Below, piece by piece: positions 29,154 through 38,085 of a stretch of DNA of 64,000 bases. Each line of letters starts with the position of its first letter. The stretch's first letter is position 1. The stretch comes from Cronobacter malonaticus LMG 23826 (GTDB lineage: Bacteria > Pseudomonadota > Gammaproteobacteria > Enterobacterales > Enterobacteriaceae). The stretch spans positions 3,844,001-3,908,000 of the forward strand of contig NZ_CP013940.1 of the NCBI RefSeq assembly GCF_001277215.2. The letters run 5' to 3'. The position numbers and the translations under genes were made by a program. The notes beneath the pieces are model-generated. The model had not been told where the DNA came from. It did not search any database and saw nothing but the letters and a program-made list of their open reading frames with translations.

Positions 29154-30350
29154 ATGACGGAACAACAACACACCCCTGCTACGGTTGAAGAAACCCCGCA
29201 GGTTGTGGAGACAACGCCACAGCCGGAACCGACCGCGAAAAAAGACCGCTCCGGCAAAACCGCGCTGGTGCTGAGCGCTGTGGCCATCGCCATTGCGCTG
29301 GCGACGGGCGCGGGCCTGTGGACCTGGAGTAAAAAGCAGGCCGACACGCAAAACGCCAGCAGCGATACGCTCGCCACCCAGTTAACCTCGTTGCAAAATC
29401 AGCAGCAGGCGCAGAAAGCTGAGTTTGAGAAAACCCTCAAGGCGCAGGCTGACGCGCTCGCGGCCGCCACCCACCAGCAGGAAGCGATGGCGCGTGAACT
29501 GGACGAAGTCCAGAAGAAAGTCGCGACCATTTCAGGCAGCGACGCCAAAACCTGGCAGCTCGCCCAGGCGGATTTTCTGGTCAAACTCGCCGGGCGTAAG
29601 CTCTGGAGCGATCAGGACGCCACCACCGCCGCCGCGCTGTTAAAAAGCGCCGATGCGAGCCTCGCCGACATGAACGATCCGAGCCTTATTACCGCCCGCC
29701 GCGCGCTGACGGATGACATCGCCGCGCTGGCGAGCGTCACGCAGGTCGATTACGACGGCATCATTCTTAAGCTGAATCAGCTCTCCAACCAGGTCGATAA
29801 CCTGCGCCTTGCGGACAACGACAGCGACGATGCGCCGATGGACAGCGACGGCAGCGAGCTTTCCAGCTCGCTGAGTGAATGGCGTCAGAATCTGGTGAAA
29901 AGCTGGCACAACTTTATGGACAGCTTTATTACTATCCGCCGCCGCGACGATACCGCTGTGCCGCTGCTGGCCCCGAATCAGGACATCTACCTCCGCGAGA
30001 ATATCCGCTCGCGCTTGCTGGTCGCCGCCCAGGCTGTACCGCGCCATCAGGATGAGATTTACAAGCAGTCGCTTGATAACGTCTCTACGTGGGTGCGGGC
30101 CTACTACGACACCAGTGACGCCGGCACGAAAGCGTTTCTCGAATCTGTCGACAATCTGGCCCAGCAGAACATCAGCATGGATCTCCCGGAAACCCTGCAA
30201 AGCCAGGCGATTCTTGAAAAACTGATGCAGACGCGCGTGCGTAACCTGATGGCGCAGCCGTCGGTGCCGGGCGATGCTGCCGCCCCGCAGGTTGACGACC
30301 CACGCACGCAAGCCCCGGCAGACGCGGCGCCGACGCAGGGAGAACAGTAA
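29154..30350 (+). CDS. hemX: HemX, inner-membrane protein of the hem operon
   Basis: 398 residues (E. coli 393). A cytoplasmic Pro/Thr/Glu-rich N-terminus is followed by one membrane helix at about 36-57 ([20 protein letters not shown]), a coiled coil (about 60-125) and a periplasmic helical domain. It was named as a uroporphyrinogen methyltransferase, but nothing in the sequence supports a methyltransferase fold; a scaffolding role is more likely. The C-terminal 35 residues are Ala/Pro/Gln-rich. The stop overlaps the hemY start by one base (TAATG). Confidence 0.95.
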   Translation: MTEQQHTPATVEETPQVVETTPQPEPTAKKDRSGKTALVLSAVAIAIALATGAGLWTWSKKQADTQNASSDTLATQLTSLQNQQQAQKAEFEKTLKAQADALAAATHQQEAMARELDEVQKKVATISGSDAKTWQLAQADFLVKLAGRKLWSDQDATTAAALLKSADASLADMNDPSLITARRALTDDIAALASVTQVDYDGIILKLNQLSNQVDNLRLADNDSDDAPMDSDGSELSSSLSEWRQNLVKSWHNFMDSFITIRRRDDTAVPLLAPNQDIYLRENIRSRLLVAAQAVPRHQDEIYKQSLDNVSTWVRAYYDTSDAGTKAFLESVDNLAQQNISMDLPETLQSQAILEKLMQTRVRNLMAQPSVPGDAAAPQVDDPRTQAPADAAPTQGEQ

Positions 30351-31546
30351 TGCTGAAAGTCTTATTGCTGTTTCTGCTGTTGATCGCCGGGATCGTGGTC
30401 GGCCCGATGGTGGCCGGTCACCAGGGGTATGTGCTGATCCAGACCGATACCTGGAATATCGAAACCAGCGTCACCGGCCTTGTGATCATATTGATCCTCT
30501 CGCTGGTGGTGCTGTTTGCTATTGAGTGGCTGCTGCGACGCCTGTTCCGCACCGGCGCACGCACCCGCGGCTGGTTCGCGGGCCGCAAACGCAGCCGCGC
30601 GCGTAAGCAAACCAAACTGGCGCTGCTCAAACTTGCCGAGGGCGACTATCAGCAGGTTGAAAAGCTGATGTCGAAAAACGCCGATCACGCTGAACAGCCG
30701 GTGGTGAACTATCTGCTGGCTACGGAAGCCGCCCAGCAGCGCGGCGACGAAGCCCGCGCCAATCAGCATCTTGAGCGTGCGGCGGAGCTGGCGGATAACG
30801 ATCAGATCCCGGTTGAGATCACCCGCGTGCGTCTGCAACTGGCGCGCAATGAAAACCACGCGGCCCGTCACGGCGTTGACCGTCTGCTGGAAGTGACGCC
30901 ACGCCACCCGGAAGTGCTGCGTCTGGCGGAACAGGCGTATATCCGCACCGGCGCGTGGAGTTCGCTGCTCGATATCATCCCTTCGATGCAGAAAGCGGGC
31001 GTGGGCGACGACGAACACCGCGACGCGCTGACGCGCCAGGCGTGGATCGGGCTGATGGATCAGGCGCGCGCCGATCAGGGCAGCGACGGTCTGAAAGCCT
31101 GGTGGCGTAACCAGAGCCGTAAAACGCGCCATCAACCGGCGTTGCAGGTGGCGATGGCGGAGCATTTGATCGAGTGCGACGATCATCAGACCGCGCAGGA
31201 GATTATCCTTGATGGCCTGAAACGTCAGTATGACGATCGTCTGGTGTTACTGATGCCACGCCTGAAAGCCGGTAACCCGGAACAGCTCGAAAAAGCGCTG
31301 CGCCAGCAGATCAAAACCTACGGCGATCGTCCGCTGCTCTGGAGCACCTTAGGCCAGCTGCTGATGTCCCACGGCGAATGGAAAGAGGCGAGCCTCGCGT
31401 TTCGTGCCGCCCTCAAACAGCGCCCCGACGCCTTCGATTACGCCTGGCTTGCAGATGTGCTCGACCGGCTGCATCAGCCCGAAGAGGCCGCCACGATGCG
31501 CCGCGACGGCCTGCTGCTGACGCTACAGCAAAATACCCCGCAATAA
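30350..31546 (+). CDS. hemY: HemY, TPR-type membrane protein
   Basis: 398 residues as in E. coli. Two N-terminal membrane helices (about 3-20 and 42-63) are followed by a Lys/Arg-rich segment and a cytoplasmic alpha-helical TPR-like domain to the C-terminus (repeated A..L...G.....A motifs). It is not related to the protoporphyrinogen oxidase called HemY in Gram-positives. The precise role in haem synthesis is unknown. Last gene of the operon, closed by a terminator directly behind the stop. Confidence 0.96.
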   Translation: MLKVLLLFLLLIAGIVVGPMVAGHQGYVLIQTDTWNIETSVTGLVIILILSLVVLFAIEWLLRRLFRTGARTRGWFAGRKRSRARKQTKLALLKLAEGDYQQVEKLMSKNADHAEQPVVNYLLATEAAQQRGDEARANQHLERAAELADNDQIPVEITRVRLQLARNENHAARHGVDRLLEVTPRHPEVLRLAEQAYIRTGAWSSLLDIIPSMQKAGVGDDEHRDALTRQAWIGLMDQARADQGSDGLKAWWRNQSRKTRHQPALQVAMAEHLIECDDHQTAQEIILDGLKRQYDDRLVLLMPRLKAGNPEQLEKALRQQIKTYGDRPLLWSTLGQLLMSHGEWKEASLAFRAALKQRPDAFDYAWLADVLDRLHQPEEAATMRRDGLLLTLQQNTPQ

Positions 31547-31550
31547 TTCT

Positions 31551-31575
31551 CACCCCTCTTCGGAGGGGTTTTTTA
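31551..31575 (+). terminator. Terminator of the hemCDXY operon
   Basis: Stem ACCCCTC/GAGGGGT with TTCG tetraloop (31552-31569) followed by six T, starting five bases after the hemY stop. Confidence 0.93.
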
Positions 31576-31599
31576 TGTCTGCGATTTGAGCGAGTCATT

Positions 31600-32027
31600 A
31601 ACGGCAGTGACCGGGGTGATCGCGCGCAGCTACCACCGCCACGGCGCGAAAGCCCCTTCGACCTGTGGGTCAGATTTCGTGGTGTGGCAAGGCGGCAAGC
31701 AAGTGAATCCCCGGGAGCTTACATCAGTAAGTGACCGGGGTGAGCGCGCGCAGCCAGGGCCGCCACGGCGTGAAAGCCCCTTCGGCCTGTGGGTCAGATT
31801 TCGTGGTGTGGCAAGGCGGCAAGCAAGTGAATCCCCGGGAGCTTACACCAGTAAGTGACCGGGGTGAGCGCGCGCAGCTAACGTAGCCACGCCGCGAAAG
31901 CCCCTTCGGCCTGTGGGTCACATTTCGTGGTGTGGCAAGGCGGCAAGTAAGCGAATCCCCGGGAGCTTACATTAGTAAGTGACCGGGGTGAGCGCGCGCC
32001 GCTAACGCAGCCACAGCGCGAAAGATG
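31600..32027 (+). repeat. Tandem array with exact 124-bp period
   Basis: The landmark GTGACCGGGG occurs at 31607, 31731, 31855 and 31979, each 124 bp apart: three full units and a partial fourth ending near 32024. Each unit carries the hairpin arms CCCCGGGAGCTTAC and GTAAGTGACCGGGG, then GCGCGC, a variable ~20-bp stretch, GCGAAAGCCCCTTCG, CTGTGGGTCA and GGCAAGGCGGCAAG. Units differ by a few substitutions only. No gene is seen here; the period is not a multiple of three and short frames through it differ from unit to unit. Confidence 0.92.
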
Positions 32028-32042
32028 ACCCACAGCGCAGGC

Positions 32043-32242
32043 AAAAAAATACCTGCCCGAGGGCAGGTATTAAAACAGGTCTGTTTGACAACAAATGTGG
32101 TGCTTCACTCAACGTTATGTCCATGGTGTGTGATGAGGCCGAAGCGACATCTGTCTGTGGACGATAAGCACCGTAAACGGCTCTGCGTCATTCCCGGGTT
32201 TATGAAGCCGGAGCAAACATAAGAGATGGAATGAGCATCTAC
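32043..32242 (-). ncRNA. glmZ: Small RNA GlmZ
   Basis: About 200 nt, read leftwards. The 5' end begins GTAGATGCTCATTCC as in E. coli GlmZ. The central segment GTTTACGGTGCTTATCGTCC, which base-pairs with the glmS leader, is unchanged. The 3' end is a perfect terminator AATACCTGCCC/GGGCAGGTATT followed by T7 (32043-32072). GlmZ with Hfq activates glmS (glucosamine-6-phosphate synthase) translation and is processed by RNase E with RapZ. The E. coli gene is also next to hemY. Recognised from memory of the E. coli sequence, not by a search. Confidence 0.95.
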
Positions 32243-32248
32243 GCCGTT

Positions 32249-32269
32249 ATTGTAGCATTTATCGTGCCA
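32249..32269 (-). promoter_or_regulatory. glmZ promoter: sigma-54 site overlapping a sigma-70 -10
   Basis: On the minus strand TGGCACGATAAATGCT (32254-32269) fits the sigma-54 consensus YTGGCACGRNNNTTGCW with one mismatch and correct GG/GC spacing. TACAAT (32249-32254) could serve as a sigma-70 -10. Both predict a start at about 32242, the GlmZ 5' end. No convincing sigma-70 -35 is seen. Confidence 0.8.
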
Positions 32270-32365
32270 GGTATGCAGCGTTTGTCTGCAACGGCTAATC
32301 CCTTGTTTCAACGCTATTGTGACCGGGGCCGTAGGCGCATTTCCCTGGCAGGCGCAGCCTTCAGG

Positions 32366-32383
32366 TGTCATCAAATAGCGACA
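32366..32383. promoter_or_regulatory. GlrR (QseF) activator site 1 of glmZ
   Basis: TGTC-N10-GACA (TGTCATCAAATAGCGACA), the published GlrR recognition pattern, about 125-140 bp upstream of the GlmZ start, a normal distance for a sigma-54 enhancer. Confidence 0.75.
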
Positions 32384-32429
32384 CGGTTTCCAGCCCGGCA
32401 TCTTTCCTTATAGATATTAAAAACTTATA

Positions 32430-32447
32430 TGTCTCCTGTGGGCGACA
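32430..32447. promoter_or_regulatory. GlrR (QseF) activator site 2 of glmZ
   Basis: A second exact TGTC-N10-GACA (TGTCTCCTGTGGGCGACA), about 190-205 bp upstream of GlmZ. It merges with a palindrome GCGACAC-N12-GTGTCGC (32442-32467), possibly a degenerate third site. The adhesin gene ends 40 bp further. Confidence 0.75.
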
Positions 32448-32487
32448 CGTATAACGCGGAGTGTCGCTAAAAACCATCATTTCTTTC

Positions 32488-35400
32488 TTACATCAGTTTT
32501 ACGTGGACATTTTCCTGAATCAGCAAGTCGCCCAGCGTATTTGCCGCCCCCAGCGCGCTGTTGTGATAAACCTCAAACACACGATCGCCGATAGTCTCGA
32601 AGCCGCTCACCGACCAGATGCCTTCCGGCGTATTAAGCAGCGTCACTTCGCCGCCATTTTCACCCGTGATACGCAACGGTTCGTGCGGATCGTCTTTCAG
32701 GTTGAGCGCGTTATCGAGGTCTAACGTCAGGCTCCCTTTTCCGCTGGTGCCCAAATCGAGCACATCGATATGCGCCACTTTAAAGCCGAGCTGCGCCAGA
32801 TTAAGCGTCGGCAGCTTTTCGCCGAGCGTTAAGGTATCGACGCCTGCGCCGCCATCAATCCGGCTGAAATCCAGGCTGTTGAGAATAAAGTAGTCGTTGC
32901 CGTCGTTGCCGTCGGTGCCTGTCAGTGCCATGTCGCTGGCGAGCAGCGGCTCAGCGAATAGCGCCATCAGCGCGGGCTGCGGCACGCCGTTTTGCAACTG
33001 AACCGTGTGCTGTGTGGAAACCTCGTTACCGGCGTCATCGCGTGACGAAATATCGAGCGTATAACTCCCTTCCGGCTGGGCAAGCGCATCGGGCGATATC
33101 GCCACGCTCCAGCTGCCATCGCCAAGCACTGTTGTCGTCAGCGTTTCATTGCCAAACACCACGGTCACCTGCGCGCCAGGTTCGGAATCACCGCTGATCA
33201 CCAGCCCGCCGCCCGCTATCTCCGTCTGATCGATAATGTCATCGCCGGTCACGGGCGAAACGTCGATGGTGGGGATAACAGTATCAACAGTAGAGAAGGT
33301 CTGTCGGCTGCCCGCGTTACCCGCCACATCGGTCACGTCAACGCGGATCGGTACTGACCCTTGCGGCAGCGCCTGAAGCTGCTCCGGCGTTAGCGTAACG
33401 CTCCAGGTACCGTCGCTATTAATAACTGGCGTATAACCCACGTCCCCGATAGTCACCGTCGCGGTCTTTACCAGCGCCCCGGCACTCAGGCCCGTGGTAC
33501 CGGTAATGGTCTGCTCCGTTTGCGCTTCCGCCTGGCTCAGGAAACCGTCGCCATAAGCAAGCGTAATCGTCGGCGCGGGCAGTGTTCGCAGTACGCTGAT
33601 CGGCGCGGTGTCGCTGCCGCTGTTACCGGCGGCATCTGTCTGCGTTGCGCTGAGCGTGTAATCGCCGTTTGGTACGGCGCCCAGCGCGCTGGCGGGCAAC
33701 AATATGCTCCAGGTGCCGTTCGCCAGCACCGTGGTGTTATACGAAACGCCGTTAAGCGTCAGCGTTAATGGCAGGTCGGCTTCGCCGGTGCCGGTGATCG
33801 TCACGCCGCTTTGCGCTTCCGCCTGGCTGATGTAACCATCCAGCGCCAGCGGCTCATTAATCGTGATAACCGGCGCGGTGAAATCAATCGTCAACGGCAC
33901 CGTTTCCGTGACGGTATTTCCCGCATCATCTTCCGCGGTGACCACCATGTCGTACACATCATCAGCCAGTGATGCGAGCTGCCCGGCGGGAATATTGATA
34001 CTCCAGTTGCCGTTACCCGCGGTCGTGACCGGGCCATAGTTTTCACCATTTAAAGTGAACGTAATGACACTGCCCGGATCGGAGGTGCCGGAGACGGCGA
34101 TGACACCCGCCGCCTCGGTCGGGTTAATCAGGTTATCGCCGGTCACGTCATTGACCGTGAGCGACGGCGGAACAAAATCCACGCTAAAGCTGTTATCACC
34201 GCTACCGGTATTCCCTGCGGTATCGGTGACCGTCACGGTGATCGGAATTTGCGAGCCATCAGCGGGCATCGCCTGCAAATCTGCCGCAGGTACGGTGATT
34301 TGCCAGTTGCCGCTGGCATCAAACGTGGCGGTATAAGTGATGCCGTTAATCACGACTTCCACGTTTGCCGCGTGGGCGGTGCCTGTTGTGCCCGTCACGA
34401 TTTGATCGGTTTGCGATTCCGCCTGCGATAAAAATGCGTTACCGAAGGGCAGCGCTTCGACCGTTGGCGCAGGCGGTGTTGCCAGCATTTCAAACGGGCG
34501 GCTGTTGCTACCGCTGTTGCCCGCCGCGTCGGTCGCCACCACGTTTGCGGTATAGTCACCGTCTGCAAGCGCGGCAAGCGACACGTCCGTCGTCCAGACG
34601 CCGCTGGCGTTGGTCGTGGCGTTAAAGGTCAGCGAGCCAATAGTAATCACCACGCTGCTGTTGGCCTCCGCCGTACCGCTCAGCGTCACCAGTGCGCCAG
34701 CTTCCGCCTGGCTGACAATATCATCGACCGCTATCGGATTGATGGTGACGACCGGCGCGGTGGTGTCGAGCGTCACCGGGCGATCGACAGAAACGGTATT
34801 GCCTGCGGCATCGGTGAGCGAGGCAGTGACGACCAGTGTGTCGTCGGCCAGCGCCTGAACATCTGCTGCGGGCACGTCGAGGCTCCAGGTACCATCCGGC
34901 TGTACCGTGGCGCTGTAGGTGTTGCCGCCAAATGTCACCGTAACGGTACGCCCGGCGTCTGCATCAGAGGCGGTACCGGAGATTGTCACGTCGCTTTGCG
35001 ACTCCGCATCGCTGATGATGTCATCCACCGCAATAGTGTCTATCGCCAGCGTGACAGAGGTATCGACCGTCACCGCCTGTCCAACGGAGACCTGATTCCC
35101 GGCGATATCCTGGGAGCCAGCCACCACGTTCAGAGATCCGTCGTTCAGGCCGCTCAGTGCCGCGGCAGGGATGGTAACGCTCCAGCTACCGTCGCTGCCC
35201 ACCTGTGCGTCGTAGGTCACGCCATTAAAGAGCACTGTCACTGGCTGGCCGGCTTCTACTCTGGTGGTGTCTCCGGTAATGGTCAGGTCGCTGCCTTTTT
35301 CCGTCGCGTTAATAATGTTGTCTGTAGCAATCGGATCGACCGAAATCGTCGGGTTCGTCTGGGCGACAACCGTGAGATCGCTGCTGGCGTTAGCCGGGTT

Positions 35401-38085
35401 ACCGCTGGTATCTGTGACGCTGGCGCTAACCGTCCACTGTTGATCGGTAAGCAGCAGCACATCCGCTGCGGGTACCTCCACGCTCCAGCTGCCATCGCTT
35501 TGCGTGATAGCGGTATACGTTTTGCCATTCAGCGTCAGCGTGACGGTCTGTCCCGCTTCAACGTTAGTACTGGTGCCGCTAAGAAGGAGCGGCTGGGTAT
35601 GTTCGAACGCGTTCAGGTAGCCATCGCCGGAGAGCGTATTGATGGAAATCACCGGCAGCGTCGCCGCATCGGCGTCGATAGTCACCGGGTGGCTGACCGT
35701 GATGCTGTTGCCTGCGGCATCGGTTAACGACACCGTCAGCGGCTGCTGGCCGTCGCCGAGCGCCTGAAGTGCGGCGGCAGGTAAATTCACGGTCCAGCTG
35801 CCGTCCGGCTGAACGGTGGTGGTGTAATCCAGGCCGTTAAGCGTTACGGTCACCGTCTGCCCGGCATCTTCTACGGATGCCGTGCCGCTCACCGGCACAT
35901 CCCCCGTGATCTCCAGCGAGTTGATAATATCGTCGGTCGCGACGGGGCTGACCGTCAGCGTGACTTCGGTATCGACGGTTATCGTACTGACCACATTGCC
36001 GCGGTTGCCCGCCGCGTCGCTGGCGCTCACCGAAATGGGCACGTCGCCCTGCGGCAGCGTCTGTACATTCCCGGCCGGTATTGTCACGCTCCAGCTACCG
36101 TCTGGCCCGGCCGTTGTCACGTAGGTCACACCGTTGATCAGCACATCAACGCTTTGTCCGCTTTCCAGCCCGCTGCTGGTGCCGCTCACCACCACGTCCG
36201 CCCCGCTCTCCTGCGCCGTAATGATGTCATCACCGGTCACTGGGGTAACGGCAAGCGTCGGCGGTGTGGTATCTACCTCAAAGGTTTGCTGCGGCGCGGC
36301 CCCGAAGTTTCCGGCACCATCGACGGCCACGACGGTTATCGTAATTTCACCATCAGCAAATTGCTGGAGCACCTCGGGCGGCAGCGCCAGTTGCCAGTTG
36401 CCGTTTTCATCCACGGTCGCCAGATAATTATTGCCGCCGGCGACGGGATCGACATTCAGCGTCCATTTGCCGTCGCTGCCCCGTACCGGCGTGGCGTGAT
36501 TGAGCACATCCAGGCCGCCAATATTGATGATGACGCCTTGCGATTCACCGAACGCACCGGTTTTCCCGGTAAGCAACTGGGTGACTTTGGTGTCGTTATT
36601 GTTCAGCAGATCGTCGCCAAACGGCGTATTGAGCGTCGGCGCAGGCGGCGTGAGCGCCATAGTGACGGTTTCGCTGGTGGTGCCCGTATTTCCGGCGGCG
36701 TCTTTGGCGGTGACGGTGAGTGGGTAGTTACCGTTCGCCATGCCATCCAGCGCATTAGCAGGAATTTGCACGCTCCAGTTACCATCAGCATCTGTTGTGG
36801 TGGTGTATTGCTGGTTGTTGTAATTAACCGTGATTTGCGCGCCAGGCTCAGAAGTGCCCTTTATTTCAATCGGCAATTTGCTTTCGATAGCGTTGACCAG
36901 GTTATCGCCGGTGAGCGCTTCAACCGTCACTGGCGGCGGGATGGTATCTACCGTGGCGATAATCGTATTACTGCCGGTATTGCCCGCCGCGTCGGTGACG
37001 ATAACGCTTATCGGCAGTTCGCCCTGCGGCAGCGTGCTGAGTTGCTCTGGCGTCAGAGTCAGGCTCCAGTTGCCCTGGCTGTCAACCTCCACCGGGTAAG
37101 AGACGTTGTTGATAATAACGACGGCGCTCTGCCCGTCACCGGTGATGCCGGTCGTGCCGCTGATAGTCTGGCTGCCCTGGCTCTCGGTCAGTACCAGCAT
37201 GTCGTCGCCAAATACCGGAGCGATTTGCGGGTCGGGCAGGAATTCTGCCGCGACGTCTAACGACGATTCGGCGCTGATGGTATGCCCGGCTGTATCCGTC
37301 GTGGTAACGCGCACCGGCAGCGGGCCATCCGGGAAAGCCTGCACATCGGCCGCCGGAACGGTTAGCGACCAGGTATTATCCGCGCCGACTGTCGTGGTGT
37401 AGGTTTTACCGTTAATCGTGACGGTCACCGTCGTGCCGGACGCCACGTTCAGTGTCTGGCCGCTGATGACCAGCGCGTTTTGCGCCTCTTCGGCGTTGAG
37501 CATACCGTCGCCGGAAAGGGTATTCAGTTTGATAGTGCCATTGCTGCCATTATTTCCGCCGTTGTCGCCGCCCCGGTCGCTATCGCCGCCACCACCTCCA
37601 CCGCCGGAGCCCGCCGCCGCAATCACGCCGCCCAGCGCCGCTGCGCCGAGAATCGAACCCCAAATCGCCATATGATTACTGTCGCCGATAAGCAGCGGTT
37701 CAATACTCTCTACCGCCTGATATTCCGGCGTCAGCCCTGGCGCACTGACGGCCAGCGTTTCATTTGAGGGGAAAACAGCATGGACGGGCGGATGTTTTCC
37801 GTCATCAAACAGTAATTCGCTGTGATACCCGTCCTGTTCGGCAAAATAGTTTTTACAGACGACGGTACTGCCATCGCGCATATGCAGAATTAAGTCCTCG
37901 CCCTGCCGCTCATAATGCAGCACCACATCAGGTGTTGCCTGAATACGTACTACGGAAGGCTCCGACAGAATTAACGTCCGTGTACCTTGTGCCTGTACAG
38001 TGGTAATTAATTCACCGCCATGACGCGCCAGCGTTTGAATGGTTACTGCCTGTGTGGTCGCGCTACCATCGAGAATTGATGCCAT
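32488..38085 (-). CDS. Giant Bap/Lap-like adhesin with Ig-like repeats
   Basis: 1865 residues, no Sec signal peptide. Residues 1-135 form a BapA-type prefix domain; 140-159 are hydrophobic (MAIWGSILGAAALGGVIAAAG), then a Gly/Asp/Asn linker (160-183). About fifteen Ig-like repeats of roughly 100 residues follow, each opening with a pattern like TGDDIINxxES and containing DGSWSVTIPA and LTDAAGN motifs. The C-terminus has one RTX-like GTDGNDGNDYF and an aspartate/leucine-rich end typical of type I secretion signals. ATG at 38085 follows GTGAGGAGTT. Probable role: surface adhesion and biofilm formation. No type I transporter genes flank it, and it occupies a place where E. coli K-12 has other genes. 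No exact gene name can be given. Confidence 0.9.
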   Translation of the reverse strand: MASILDGSATTQAVTIQTLARHGGELITTVQAQGTRTLILSEPSVVRIQATPDVVLHYERQGEDLILHMRDGSTVVCKNYFAEQDGYHSELLFDDGKHPPVHAVFPSNETLAVSAPGLTPEYQAVESIEPLLIGDSNHMAIWGSILGAAALGGVIAAAGSGGGGGGGDSDRGGDNGGNNGSNGTIKLNTLSGDGMLNAEEAQNALVISGQTLNVASGTTVTVTINGKTYTTTVGADNTWSLTVPAADVQAFPDGPLPVRVTTTDTAGHTISAESSLDVAAEFLPDPQIAPVFGDDMLVLTESQGSQTISGTTGITGDGQSAVVIINNVSYPVEVDSQGNWSLTLTPEQLSTLPQGELPISVIVTDAAGNTGSNTIIATVDTIPPPVTVEALTGDNLVNAIESKLPIEIKGTSEPGAQITVNYNNQQYTTTTDADGNWSVQIPANALDGMANGNYPLTVTAKDAAGNTGTTSETVTMALTPPAPTLNTPFGDDLLNNNDTKVTQLLTGKTGAFGESQGVIINIGGLDVLNHATPVRGSDGKWTLNVDPVAGGNNYLATVDENGNWQLALPPEVLQQFADGEITITVVAVDGAGNFGAAPQQTFEVDTTPPTLAVTPVTGDDIITAQESGADVVVSGTSSGLESGQSVDVLINGVTYVTTAGPDGSWSVTIPAGNVQTLPQGDVPISVSASDAAGNRGNVVSTITVDTEVTLTVSPVATDDIINSLEITGDVPVSGTASVEDAGQTVTVTLNGLDYTTTVQPDGSWTVNLPAAALQALGDGQQPLTVSLTDAAGNSITVSHPVTIDADAATLPVISINTLSGDGYLNAFEHTQPLLLSGTSTNVEAGQTVTLTLNGKTYTAITQSDGSWSVEVPAADVLLLTDQQWTVSASVTDTSGNPANASSDLTVVAQTNPTISVDPIATDNIINATEKGSDLTITGDTTRVEAGQPVTVLFNGVTYDAQVGSDGSWSVTIPAAALSGLNDGSLNVVAGSQDIAGNQVSVGQAVTVDTSVTLAIDTIAVDDIISDAESQSDVTISGTASDADAGRTVTVTFGGNTYSATVQPDGTWSLDVPAADVQALADDTLVVTASLTDAAGNTVSVDRPVTLDTTAPVVTINPIAVDDIVSQAEAGALVTLSGTAEANSSVVITIGSLTFNATTNASGVWTTDVSLAALADGDYTANVVATDAAGNSGSNSRPFEMLATPPAPTVEALPFGNAFLSQAESQTDQIVTGTTGTAHAANVEVVINGITYTATFDASGNWQITVPAADLQAMPADGSQIPITVTVTDTAGNTGSGDNSFSVDFVPPSLTVNDVTGDNLINPTEAAGVIAVSGTSDPGSVITFTLNGENYGPVTTAGNGNWSINIPAGQLASLADDVYDMVVTAEDDAGNTVTETVPLTIDFTAPVITINEPLALDGYISQAEAQSGVTITGTGEADLPLTLTLNGVSYNTTVLANGTWSILLPASALGAVPNGDYTLSATQTDAAGNSGSDTAPISVLRTLPAPTITLAYGDGFLSQAEAQTEQTITGTTGLSAGALVKTATVTIGDVGYTPVINSDGTWSVTLTPEQLQALPQGSVPIRVDVTDVAGNAGSRQTFSTVDTVIPTIDVSPVTGDDIIDQTEIAGGGLVISGDSEPGAQVTVVFGNETLTTTVLGDGSWSVAISPDALAQPEGSYTLDISSRDDAGNEVSTQHTVQLQNGVPQPALMALFAEPLLASDMALTGTDGNDGNDYFILNSLDFSRIDGGAGVDTLTLGEKLPTLNLAQLGFKVAHIDVLDLGTSGKGSLTLDLDNALNLKDDPHEPLRITGENGGEVTLLNTPEGIWSVSGFETIGDRVFEVYHNSALGAANTLGDLLIQENVHVKLM

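Noticed and set aside
31586..31921. Open frames of 65-90 residues inside the 124-bp array
   Set aside because: The repeat period is not divisible by three, so the frames change in each unit; they reflect the repeat, not coding.
31600..32027. CRISPR-like periodic array
   Set aside because: The whole 124-bp unit is conserved, with no short repeat/unique spacer alternation, and no cas genes are present.
32105..32401. 98-residue minus-strand frame
   Set aside because: It coincides with GlmZ and its upstream control region and has no ribosome site or known similarity.
36154..37260. 368-residue plus-strand frame antisense to the adhesin
   Set aside because: It is a composition shadow of the repetitive adhesin gene; its sequence is rich in Arg/His/Gly low-complexity words and lacks any domain.
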